A stretch of DNA of 50,741 nt, taken from assembly GCA_011087605.1 (NCBI GenBank), contig JAALLE010000019.1:1-50741 (forward strand). The letters are read 5' to 3'. Origin of the DNA: Hyphomicrobiales bacterium (GTDB lineage: Bacteria; Pseudomonadota; Alphaproteobacteria; Rhizobiales; Rhizobiaceae). Each line of letters opens with the position of its first letter. The first letter of the stretch is position 1. The notes beneath the pieces were generated by a model, which was given only the letters and a program-made list of their open reading frames with translations, had not been told where the DNA came from and made no database searches. Position numbers and translations under genes: made by a program. Shown here one piece after another: positions 16,026 through 24,480 of the stretch.

Positions 16026-18461
16026 TCAGGAGGCGGCCAGGGACGATTGTAGTCCCGCGAGCTGTTTGCGCTGAGCATTTGTATCGCGATCGTTCAACCA
16101 GCCGACAAGGTTTTCAACGCTCAGACTTTTTGAGAAGTAGAAGCCCTGCAAGGTATCGGCACCTGCCTTTTCGGCCATCGAAACCTCCTCCAGCGTTTCA
16201 ACACCTTCAACCACAACCGTCGATCCCAGCGCATGGGCCATGTCGATGGCAGATTGCGTGATCACATGAACTCTGGAATCCTGTACTGCTTCGTTGACCA
16301 ACGACCGGTCCAGTTTAATGACATCAACGGGAACCGACGCGAGACGCGACAGGTTTGAAAACCCCTTGCCAAAATCGTCAATGGCGATGGAGAATCCGTG
16401 TTTTTGTATCTTGTTGACGGTTCGTTTGAAATTTTCGCGGGACGCATCCATGACATCTTCGGTCACTTCAATCTGCAGGCGTCCAGGGTCGAATTCAGCA
16501 AATTTGCACAGATCAACCAGATTTGAAACGAAATCTGATTCTGCAAAATGTTCCGCACCAATATTGACCGCCACACTCAGCTTGTGACCGGCCTTTTCCA
16601 ATTCCTTAATATCACTTGTTGCCCGATTGATGACCCATTCACCCAGTTTAACCATGACATTTGTTTGTTGCACCGCCGGCAGGAACAGGTTTGGTGGTAA
16701 GCGCCCAAGTTTAGGATGCATCCACCTCAGCAGCGCCTCAACACCCGTAACTTTCTGGTTTGTAACGCAGAATTTTGGCTGATATTCGAGGATCAGTTCG
16801 TCATTTTCAATCGCATGCATGACGGCTGAAAGAATTTCGCTTTTGCCACCGAGCGCATTTTCCTTGCTGTAAATTGCAAACTGGTTTTTGCCACTCATCT
16901 TGGCCCGATAAAGCGCTACATCGGCGCGGCGGATCAGGTCTTCAATCTGATCGCCATGATCGGGATAGACCGCTCCTCCCGCCGACAGTTCGCATGGAAC
17001 TGTAATGCCGTCGATATCGACCGATTTTGGCAACGAATCGCGCAGGCGAGCACACAGGTCGACCACGTCATCCATTTCAATAATCTGATCTGGAATTGGT
17101 AGCAGAATGGCAAATTCATCGCCGCCAATCCTGCCAATTATCGGGTGAGCGCCCGCCACACCTCTGAATTCGCGGTCCATGAACTGCTTGGTCACCGGGT
17201 AAAGTTCCTTGGCAAATGCCTGCAGAACCTGATCGCCAGCTGCGTGACCTCGGACGTCGTTAATTTCCTTGAAACCATCCAGATCGGTAAATATTAGCAC
17301 GCCTCTCTTGCCCAGTGGAGTACGGCGATTAATCTGCGTTTTGCCGCGCTTGGTGAAATAGCTTCGATTGCCGATGCCGGTTACAGCGTCCTGAAAAGCC
17401 CGTTCGGCAAGTTCGGTCGCGCTGTTTTGTACAATCATTGCCAGATCATTGTAGGAATCGATAATGCCCTGCAACTCGTAGATATTGGTGGGTGCACGGT
17501 CTGGTGGTACTGCCGCCGGTTCTCCGTCCAGCGATTGTTGTTTCAGGTCGATCGTCAGATTTTCCAATGGCCGAGCAAGCCAGTTGATTGATGTTTTGAC
17601 AAGCAGCAAGGTAGCGAAAACCGACAGGATGAGACCAAAGAAAATCGGCTTCAAGTTTTCAAAAGCCTTGGCATAAAGTTCCTGCACGGGTTGTGGGATC
17701 ATCACCCCCCAACCTGGCCCCTGAACCGATGTCAGACCGGCAATCATGTCACCTTTCAAGGCGGGAGAATAGAACTGTTCAATTCCGGTTTCGCCATTCA
17801 TCATTCGACGAACCGCAGAGACCTTCGAAATGTTTTTTGCAACGGCAATCCAGGAGGGCAATGGATGAGCCAGAACGTTTCCGCTCTGGTCTACAATTGC
17901 CGCATGTCCTTTGGCTCCAAACGAAATCTGTTTGCCCAGTTCAACGAAATATTTGGTTCCAAGGCAGGCGATTACCAGTTTGTCCTGAAACAGCCCAACT
18001 ACATGTATTATGTTGCCGTGACTGGTATTTTGAACTGGCAAAAATGTGAGATTTTTAGGATTTGCCGCATCTGCAGCTTCGGCCAGCAAACTTGCACTTA
18101 TCGCATGGGTTCGGGTCCCGTTAAGAGCGCTCATGGAAGCTGTTACTGTGCCACTGTCGGTGTCGATCAAGGATATTTGTTCGACATGCAGGGTCTGCAA
18201 TAGCTCTTTAGAGCCGGGATAATTGGTTGAACTGTCCAGCGAGGCAGCAACCGAACGGATGGCTGCGCGAACATCTTTTTCATAGCGCGACAAAGTGGAA
18301 GACAGATTCTGAGCCAGCAACAGGTGCCGGTCATTAACTTCCTCAAACTCGCGTGCCAAAGTTCGCTCGTATGAATACCAGGCAAAGATCGAGAGCGGAA
18401 TCAGCCCGATCGCCAATAACGCGATGATAAACGCGGTTCTGATCCGAATCTTAAAGCCCAT
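16026..18461 (-). CDS. Cache-GGDEF-EAL c-di-GMP turnover protein
   Basis: An 811-residue inner-membrane signalling protein. TM1 is at about residues 8-28, a periplasmic dCache-like sensor at 35-260, and TM2 at 268-290 (FFGLILSVFATLLLVK). The diguanylate cyclase domain at about 365-530 has an intact IGGDEFAILLP active site. The phosphodiesterase domain at about 550-800 has intact VEALLRW, IAIDDFGKGFSN and VVEGVET motifs. Both activities could therefore work, which is a common but regulated arrangement. There is no obvious RxxD inhibitory site before GGDEF. ATG 18461 has a GGGAAGG site. It is divergent from the ECF sigma gene; no ligand can be inferred. Confidence 0.93.
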   Translation of the reverse strand: MGFKIRIRTAFIIALLAIGLIPLSIFAWYSYERTLAREFEEVNDRHLLLAQNLSSTLSRYEKDVRAAIRSVAASLDSSTNYPGSKELLQTLHVEQISLIDTDSGTVTASMSALNGTRTHAISASLLAEAADAANPKNLTFLPVQNTSHGNIIHVVGLFQDKLVIACLGTKYFVELGKQISFGAKGHAAIVDQSGNVLAHPLPSWIAVAKNISKVSAVRRMMNGETGIEQFYSPALKGDMIAGLTSVQGPGWGVMIPQPVQELYAKAFENLKPIFFGLILSVFATLLLVKTSINWLARPLENLTIDLKQQSLDGEPAAVPPDRAPTNIYELQGIIDSYNDLAMIVQNSATELAERAFQDAVTGIGNRSYFTKRGKTQINRRTPLGKRGVLIFTDLDGFKEINDVRGHAAGDQVLQAFAKELYPVTKQFMDREFRGVAGAHPIIGRIGGDEFAILLPIPDQIIEMDDVVDLCARLRDSLPKSVDIDGITVPCELSAGGAVYPDHGDQIEDLIRRADVALYRAKMSGKNQFAIYSKENALGGKSEILSAVMHAIENDELILEYQPKFCVTNQKVTGVEALLRWMHPKLGRLPPNLFLPAVQQTNVMVKLGEWVINRATSDIKELEKAGHKLSVAVNIGAEHFAESDFVSNLVDLCKFAEFDPGRLQIEVTEDVMDASRENFKRTVNKIQKHGFSIAIDDFGKGFSNLSRLASVPVDVIKLDRSLVNEAVQDSRVHVITQSAIDMAHALGSTVVVEGVETLEEVSMAEKAGADTLQGFYFSKSLSVENLVGWLNDRDTNAQRKQLAGLQSSLAAS

Positions 18462-18535
18462 TGTCCGCCTTCCCTCGTCTAGCTAGCGGCGCCCTCCAAT
18501 TGGTAAGTTTGTCAGGCAATGATGGCATCGAGCTT

Positions 18536-18551
18536 AATATTTCTGAATATT
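18536..18551. promoter_or_regulatory. AT-rich inverted repeat between the GGDEF-EAL and ECF sigma genes
   Basis: AATATT-TCTG-AATATT is an inverted repeat in the 270-base divergent region. It is embedded in an AT-rich stretch (18534-18566) that also contains the palindrome TTCGAA. It could be an operator or simply AT-rich promoter DNA. Nothing else in 18462-18731 stood out. Confidence 0.25.
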
Positions 18552-18731
18552 CGAATTAATGCTTAATGGATGGCAAATTTACCGGGATCGGCATCGAGGC
18601 GCCATTTTTGCCTAAAACATCTCCTAAAACACGATTGCTTCGACAGAAACGAATAGCAGGTGGCCGGGATGGGCGAGAAAAAAATTTCCATACTACCCAA
18701 GGAATGCTCTACCGGCCACGTCTGATATGTG

Positions 18732-19289
18732 ATGAACGCTCAAGAAGATAGTGATGGTCAGCTGGTGCAACGAGCGATCGCGGGAGATCGGGCGGGCTTT
18801 GCCGCGCTGGTTTCTCGCCATTATGACCTGATCTTTCGTGTGGCGTGGAAGTGGAGTGGAAATCGTGAAGATGCGGAAGACATTGCGCAGGACGTTTGTG
18901 CGCGTCTTGGCCGCTCAATTACCAGCTACAGTGGCAGCGCGCAGTTCACAACCTGGCTTTATCAGGTGGTGCTCAATGCCACCCGCGACCATTATCGCAA
19001 ACAGCAGGCAAATAGCAGGAAGTTGAAAGAATTCTCTAATGAGCCAACTCAGTCACTTGTCCAAATGCCTTCCGATGGAGGTGATGAGGACGCTCTGACC
19101 AGTCTTTGGCAGGCGGTTAGGAAACTGCCCACAAGACAATGCGACGCGATAATGCTGGTTTTTGGTGAGGAACTCACTCACGGAGAAGCTGCCAAGGTAA
19201 TGGGCTGCGCTGAAGGTACCGTGTCGTCAAACATTCACGATGCAAAAAAACGACTGAAATTACTGTTGGTGCAGGAGGCGAGTATTTGA
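18732..19289 (+). CDS. ECF-type RNA polymerase sigma factor
   Basis: A 185-residue sigma-70 family protein with only regions 2 and 4. Region 2 is recognisable in FAALVSRHYDLIFRVAWKW and GNREDAEDIAQDV, followed by the -10-reading helix FTTWLYQVVLNATRDHYRK. Region 4 is a helix-turn-helix with LPTRQCDAIMLVFGEELTH and GEAAKVMGCAEGTVSSNI. The start is ATG 18732 (a GTG three bases earlier is possible). The gene is followed one base later by a membrane-anchored VWA protein gene, and the pair is translationally linked. No classical zinc-binding anti-sigma gene is present nearby. Confidence 0.92.
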   Translation: MNAQEDSDGQLVQRAIAGDRAGFAALVSRHYDLIFRVAWKWSGNREDAEDIAQDVCARLGRSITSYSGSAQFTTWLYQVVLNATRDHYRKQQANSRKLKEFSNEPTQSLVQMPSDGGDEDALTSLWQAVRKLPTRQCDAIMLVFGEELTHGEAAKVMGCAEGTVSSNIHDAKKRLKLLLVQEASI

Positions 19290-19290
19290 A

Positions 19291-21330
19291 ATGACAGATG
19301 ATCAGCTAAAAGCGCTTTCTGGCATCGTCACGCAAGCTCCAGATGACCAGGCACGCGAACGTGGTCTGCATGCAGCCATGGATGCATTTGATCTGCACCA
19401 TCAATCAGTTGAGCAAAAAAATTCAGTGTCGACCCAAGGAACGGCCAGGCCAACGCGTAACAACTCCACACTCAATCATATGTGGAGCATGATTATGAAT
19501 TCTGTATTTAAACCTGTCTGGGAAATGAAGCCGGCAAGCCTGGCAACGGCAACAGGCATTGTTGCGCTGCCGGTGGTGGCAATGGTTGCCTGGAACGTAA
19601 TGGATCAGGAATTTCCACTTGAAACCAGCCCGGTAGCGGTACGCTCCCCGGTGGGGGACAAAAAGGCCAAATTACACAGTGGATCACCAGTTGTAGAAGC
19701 CGAAGTCCTTGGTGAGGTGGCCCCTGCTCCAGCGGAACCGAAACGAAATCGAGCGGCCTCGGAAAAGCCGATCCAGTTTACCTTACAGGACCGGGACGAC
19801 AATCGACGGCAAAACTTGCAGGCGAAACCGTCGACTCAAATGTCGCAATCATTGGTCAAGAAAGAATCGCGTGAAGCCGATTCAATATCGCGAATACAAC
19901 CGATACCTCAGCAGTCGGAACGCTACACCCGTTTTGAAGATCAAGGTGTGACATCAGTGGCGACAAGCCCCGTATCAACCTTCTCGATTGACGTGGATAC
20001 GGCTTCCTATGCCCGCCTTCGTGCTGCGTTGAGTGCGGGAAACTTGCCACCGAAGGACATGGTTCGGGTTGAGGAAATGGTCAATTATTTTGATTACGCA
20101 TACCCGTTGCCCGAGGAACGATCGCAACCCTTTAAACCGACGGTTTCGATAACCCCAACACCCTGGAATACCGACACTCAATTGATGACGGTGGGGATCA
20201 AGGGCTTCGACATTGCAGCCGAGAGCCAGCCGGATACCAACCTGGTATTTCTTCTGGATGTTTCCGGTTCGATGAACCAGCCCAACAAATTGCCGCTCCT
20301 GATCAGGAGTTTTCAACTCTTGCTGCAGACACTCAAACCCACCGACCGGGTTTCGATAGTCACCTATGCGGGGCGCTCGGCAACCATTCTTGATTCTGTT
20401 GAGGCATCCGACCGCGCCACCATCAAGGCGGCACTAATCAATTTGAAGGCAGGCGGTTCCACCGCTGGGGCTGGAGGCATTGAGCGGGCTTACCAGTTGG
20501 CAGAAAAGAATTTTATCGATGGTGGCGTGAACCGGGTCATGCTGGCGACCGATGGCGACTTTAATGTTGGGATTTCGGATCCTGAAAAACTCAAAGACCT
20601 CATTGCCAAGAAACGCAAGACCGGAGTTTTTCTGTCAGTATTTGGGTTTGGTCAGGGCAATTACAACGATGCTTTGATGCAGAAACTGGCACAGAATGGC
20701 AACGGCCAGGCCGCCTATATCGACACGTTGGCAGAAGCCCAGAAAACTTTGGTTGAAGAATCAAGCGGCACCATGTTCACCATTGCCAAGGACGTTAAGA
20801 TCCAACTGGAGTTTGATCCCGCAAAGATCGCCGAATATCGTCTCATCGGTTATGAAACCCGAGCGCTGAAGACGCAGGACTTCAACAATGACAAGGTTGA
20901 TGCCGGGGAGGTCGGCGCGGGCCACAGTGTGACGGCAATTTATGAATTGACGCCAGTAAACAGTCCCGCAATTCTCAACACGCCCTTGCGCTATGGATCG
21001 GCCAAGATTGCCGCTGCCGACAATCCCTATGGTGAAATTGGATACCTGAAGCTGCGCTACAAATTGCCTGACGAGTCACGAAGCCGCCTGTTGCAGCAAG
21101 CCGTCATATTCCCTGAGCCCGGTGAAGCTGCAACCGACACATCGGCAGATACTGGCTTTTCTGCCGCTGTTGCCGCCTTCGGTCAAAAACTGCGTGGCAA
21201 CCCAGCCCTTGAGGATTTCAGCTTTGAACAAATAGGTGCTCTGGCGCGCAATCATCGCGGAGAGGACAGGTTTGGCTATCGCAGCGAATTTATTCAGTTG
21301 GTTCGCATGGCAGGAGCCTTGTCAAAATAA
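19291..21330 (+). CDS. Membrane-anchored von Willebrand factor A protein (YfbK-like)
   Basis: A 679-residue protein. The first 70 residues are charged and cytoplasmic. A single hydrophobic segment, ATATGIVALPVVAMVAW, lies at about 86-102, and a long Pro/Gln-rich linker runs to about residue 215. The YfbK N-terminal motif STFSIDVDTASYARLR comes next. The VWA domain (about 305-490) has an intact metal-ion-dependent adhesion site: DVSGSMNQ, a Thr in GGSTAGAGG and ATDGDFNVG. The C-terminal part matches DUF3520. It is cotranscribed with the ECF sigma factor. The cytoplasmic N-terminus followed by one helix resembles anti-sigma topology, so a role in sensing or sigma control is possible but unproven. 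Confidence 0.88.
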   Translation: MTDDQLKALSGIVTQAPDDQARERGLHAAMDAFDLHHQSVEQKNSVSTQGTARPTRNNSTLNHMWSMIMNSVFKPVWEMKPASLATATGIVALPVVAMVAWNVMDQEFPLETSPVAVRSPVGDKKAKLHSGSPVVEAEVLGEVAPAPAEPKRNRAASEKPIQFTLQDRDDNRRQNLQAKPSTQMSQSLVKKESREADSISRIQPIPQQSERYTRFEDQGVTSVATSPVSTFSIDVDTASYARLRAALSAGNLPPKDMVRVEEMVNYFDYAYPLPEERSQPFKPTVSITPTPWNTDTQLMTVGIKGFDIAAESQPDTNLVFLLDVSGSMNQPNKLPLLIRSFQLLLQTLKPTDRVSIVTYAGRSATILDSVEASDRATIKAALINLKAGGSTAGAGGIERAYQLAEKNFIDGGVNRVMLATDGDFNVGISDPEKLKDLIAKKRKTGVFLSVFGFGQGNYNDALMQKLAQNGNGQAAYIDTLAEAQKTLVEESSGTMFTIAKDVKIQLEFDPAKIAEYRLIGYETRALKTQDFNNDKVDAGEVGAGHSVTAIYELTPVNSPAILNTPLRYGSAKIAAADNPYGEIGYLKLRYKLPDESRSRLLQQAVIFPEPGEAATDTSADTGFSAAVAAFGQKLRGNPALEDFSFEQIGALARNHRGEDRFGYRSEFIQLVRMAGALSK

Positions 21331-21480
21331 CTTCCAGTGGGGGACGTGGCGGGTGGCAAGTGGGTCTGCATACAGGCATCAAATGTCGCCCGATCACTAA
21401 GATCGGAAGTCAGGCATTAGAGAATTTTCTTCTTTACAAAATTTCCAATTGGCTGCTTTGTGAGGTCGATTTTCATTTGG

Positions 21481-22122
21481 ATGATGACCGTGACGTTCGA
21501 ACTTTGGATTGCTTTTGTTGCAGCTTCCACGGCTTTGCTGCTGATACCAGGACCAACCGTTCTTCTGGTTATGAGCTACGCATTAGGGCAAGGCAGGAGT
21601 GTCGCATTGGCCACGGTTGCTGGCGTCGCACTCGGTGATTTGATCGCGATGAGCGCTTCATTGGCTGGGCTCGGTGCGTTGGTGTTGGCATCGGCACAAT
21701 TGTTTGTCGTGCTGAAATGGGTTGGTGCAGTCTATTTGATTTATCTCGGCATCAGGCTGTTTCGCAGCGCATCAACGGCGAGACTTGGTGACACGCCCGC
21801 TACATCCCAAATACCGTCCAAAGGTGTGTTTAATCACGCCGCTGCGGTTACGGCTCTCAATCCCAAGTCGATTGTCTTCTTCATTGCATTTGTGCCTCAA
21901 TTCATCACTCCTTCAAACCCTCTTGCGATACAATTTGCAATTCTGATCGTAACGTTTGTTGGCTTGGCGGCTCTCAATGCGCTGGCCTATGCGTTGCTGG
22001 CTGACAAACTACGCAGCAAGATCTCCAAACCATCAGTACTTAGTTGGCTGACTCGTTTTGGAGGAGCGGCGCTAATTACTATGGGAATAGCTACAGCAGC
22101 GATAAATCGTTCAAATTCCTGA
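21481..22122 (+). CDS. LysE/RhtB family amino acid exporter
   Basis: A 213-residue inner-membrane efflux protein of the RhtB family, with about six helices. The family N-terminal signature is ALLLIPGPTVLLVMSYALGQG; GVALGDLIAMSASLAGLG and LNPKSIVFFIAFVPQFI follow. Members export homoserine, threonine, leucine or similar compounds. The start is ATG 21481 or the adjacent ATG 21484. The frame continues 21 bases upstream to a GTG, but the shorter form begins like typical relatives. It stands alone between the VWA gene and the biosynthetic cluster; substrate unknown. Confidence 0.88.
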   Translation: MMTVTFELWIAFVAASTALLLIPGPTVLLVMSYALGQGRSVALATVAGVALGDLIAMSASLAGLGALVLASAQLFVVLKWVGAVYLIYLGIRLFRSASTARLGDTPATSQIPSKGVFNHAAAVTALNPKSIVFFIAFVPQFITPSNPLAIQFAILIVTFVGLAALNALAYALLADKLRSKISKPSVLSWLTRFGGAALITMGIATAAINRSNS

Positions 22123-22276
22123 ATAGATTAGATTGCTGACTGACTAACAATAAGTGCTTTCATCTTCAGTTTCGACTGTTGAATTGCCAAAGATCACCAC
22201 CTGTGCAAATGATTATAACTATGCGGGATCGTGCGGGCCGACGTGCTTGTTGCGATCAATACTTGGGAGGGAAACA

Positions 22277-23815
22277 ATGTCCGTTGCGATTGCACTAGGG
22301 GGTGGAGCACCAAATCTGACTTTGATGACTGGAGCGCTTTTGGCTCTTGATGAAGCTGGAGTGGAATACAAGGTCATTACCACAACGGGCGCCGGCATGG
22401 TCGCTGGCCTGTTATATGCGGCGCCACGCCGTCAATCAAAAAAAGAATCATGGAAGGCTGCTCGTCGCCGTAGCCTGCAATCGACGCGGGAAATGGGCAT
22501 CGATGACTTCATATACAACCAGTTCCCGGTCAATTACAAAATCTTCCAGAAACCCGGCAAACTGGCGGAGGCCTATGCCCACGCGGTGAATCCGACCATC
22601 TGGGGGATACCGCGTGACAGCCGCCGGCAAAGACTATTGGGAGATATGATGGGGCTCTTTGCAGCTGCGATGCAGCCATCCAGTCTCAGCTCAAGTAGCC
22701 AGGGTCTGTGCTAGCCACCCCCCTGGATTGGTCTGATGGTCGATTTTGATGATCTGGAAAAGAACCTTGAAAAAAATAACACGGCGTTTGCGTTGTCAGC
22801 CTATTGTATCGAAGAGAAGGGCGAACGCACATTCAGGAAAAAAGAGATTACGGAGGAACACTTCAAGGCCGGTCTGGCAATGCCTTTCCTCTATGCTCCT
22901 TATAAACTGCGTGACACAGACGGTGTGGTAAAAACTTTCCTGGAAGGTTCAGCTATTCGCACCATGCAGTTCAACCCCGACGATGTCATGGCGGACAGAA
23001 ATATAGATACGCTGATCTATTTTGATCTGATGGGTAACCGACATTTACTGGCCGAGCCGAAAAACATCATCGATGCCTGGGGTAAATCGATCGTCGCACC
23101 TTTGACGCAGCTCGCATATCTGCAGGAACAATTGGTGGATCTGAAGCGCTTTTCCTACAGCGTCATGAACTCAAATATGGAAATCATCGCTAATTATGAC
23201 GACATGACAGCCAAGATTGAGGATCTATTGAACAAACTGAAATCCGGCGCAAATGAACAAGTCAAAGACCTTAAGTCGGATCTTCAAGAAATCATCAAAA
23301 TGGCTCGCGTTGATCGCGCCAAAGTTCTCGACGATACGGAGACCAGGATAAAAGGTTTGAACAGGAGCTTCGCCGAAAGAGACCCGCAGTATGACACCGT
23401 TTCTAAAAAGGAGCAGGAGATATTGCCAAGCTGGGTTTTGGAAGATGAAGAAACCATGGATTTGAGCGATGCCGAAAAGGCATTGCACCTGCGCCGTAAA
23501 AACTGGCTTCGTTATGCGGGCTTTACTATTCATGAACTGGAGAAGATTTCCAGTTCTGGCGGCGAAACGATTCATGCAGACTTGCCGAAAATGTTGCGCA
23601 TGCCGTTCAGAAATCACATTCCTGAAAAACACTGGGAAACCGTTCTGGACTGGTCGCATTCCAACATGTCCAGCTGGTGGGATATTGGTTACGATACGGC
23701 GCAGGTATTTATTCAGGAAAATTACAAGGATCTGGGATTGGATAAGCCTCCAAAACTAAAACCGCTTCGCTATAAGCAGATAAATAACATCAAAGAGAAA
23801 GCTGAAACGGCTTGA
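22277..23815 (+). pseudogene. Patatin-fold protein with in-frame TAG and altered catalytic residues
   Basis: From ATG 22277 (GGAGGG upstream) to 23815 one frame would encode 512 residues, interrupted only by TAG at codon 146 (22712-22714). Sequence before (SSLSSSSQGLC) and after (PPPWIGLMVDFDDLEKN) is continuous and patatin-like. The Gly-rich oxyanion loop IALGGGAPN is present. The nucleophile elbow reads TTTGAGMVAG, where GTSAG is usual, so Ser is replaced by Gly38. The second dyad motif reads LEGSAI, with Glu223 where Asp of DGG/A is usual. Residues about 290-400 are charged and helical. A CAG-to-TAG change would explain the stop. Separate polypeptides of 145 and 359 residues are the alternative. 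It starts the biosynthetic operon. Confidence 0.75.
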
Positions 23816-23820
23816 CCCAA

Positions 23821-24060
23821 ATGCCCAATCAAATCGGTATCGACAAATCAACGGAACAAGGTCGCATGACCCTGATAAACGTTGCAGAATTTCAAATGGC
23901 GTCGTCCGATTTTTCTGAAAGTGCAACAGAGTTGATGGCCGCGTCAGTTCGAATGCAGATGCTGATTCTCGACGATGCGCGTCTGACATTATCTGAAATC
24001 GCAGATTCTCTGTCAGTCATGGCGCGCAACCGGCGGGCAACGGATGAAACCTATGGTTGA
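23821..24060 (+). CDS. Small helical protein, unknown function
   Basis: A 79-residue protein from ATG 23821; a TTG at 23812 that overlaps the upstream stop would add three residues. It lacks Cys and is predicted by eye to be almost wholly helical, with an amphipathic core MTLINVAEFQMASSDFSESA and many Met, Ala and Leu. I recognise no family. It resembles phasin-like or coiled-coil coat proteins in character only. Its position, 5 bases after the patatin gene and before another small helical protein, supports a shared role in this cluster. Confidence 0.6.
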   Translation: MPNQIGIDKSTEQGRMTLINVAEFQMASSDFSESATELMAASVRMQMLILDDARLTLSEIADSLSVMARNRRATDETYG

Positions 24061-24123
24061 AAATGGTGAATGCATCATTATTGTTGAATCCAATCACGAA
24101 CTTGATTAGCAATGTAGATTGAA

Positions 24124-24135
24124 GCGCTTAAGCGC
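24124..24135. promoter_or_regulatory. Perfect 12-base palindrome upstream of the 89-residue protein gene
   Basis: GCGCTTAAGCGC is a perfect palindrome 18 bases before ATG 24154. No T-tract follows, so it is not an intrinsic terminator. It may be a regulator-binding site for an internal promoter in the 93-base gap. Confidence 0.35.
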
Positions 24136-24153
24136 AGTAGGGAGGGAATTCAT

Positions 24154-24423
24154 ATGGCCAAGACCGACAAACCAAAGGTTGACAAGAGTACGGACCCGGA
24201 GGACCGGCTTTTGGAAGCTGGCGAGCAAACACTGCTGGAAATGCAGGATGCAATGTCGACCATGATGAGTGCCAGCACAAAGATGATGCAGTCCTTTGTC
24301 GATATGCGGATGAGCTATCTCAAAGTCATGCGCATGGGTTTGGAAGACCCGCAGGCATCGTTCGATGTTGCGTCCAAAAACATGCAGGACATCGCCAAAG
24401 CAATGAAAAAAAGCTCTGAATGA
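24154..24423 (+). CDS. Small phasin-like helical protein
   Basis: An 89-residue protein with a strong GGGAGGG ribosome-binding site. After a Lys- and Asp-rich head (MAKTDKPKVDKSTDPEDR) the rest looks like one or two amphipathic helices rich in Met, Ala and Gln, for example LLEMQDAMSTMMSASTKMMQ and SFVDMRMSYLKVMRMG. This composition resembles phasins that coat polyester granules, but I see no diagnostic motif, so the name is descriptive. It lies 58 bases before the ligase gene. Abundant expression is suggested by its ribosome-binding site. It could be a structural partner of the megasynthase or its product. Confidence 0.65.
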   Translation: MAKTDKPKVDKSTDPEDRLLEAGEQTLLEMQDAMSTMMSASTKMMQSFVDMRMSYLKVMRMGLEDPQASFDVASKNMQDIAKAMKKSSE

Positions 24424-24480
24424 TCGCCTGCCGATCAGGCAATCAGAAGCATTGCCCAAATCGGTTATGTTCAATCTGAA

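Noticed and set aside
18701-18722. ECF-type promoter GGAAT...CGTC just before the sigma gene
   Set aside because: Spacing is only 13 bases instead of 16-17, and the start site would fall inside the gene's start codon.
22700-22740. Frameshift at the CCCCCC run in the patatin gene
   Set aside because: Sequences before and after the TAG are in the same frame, so a simple nonsense codon explains the break without any shift.
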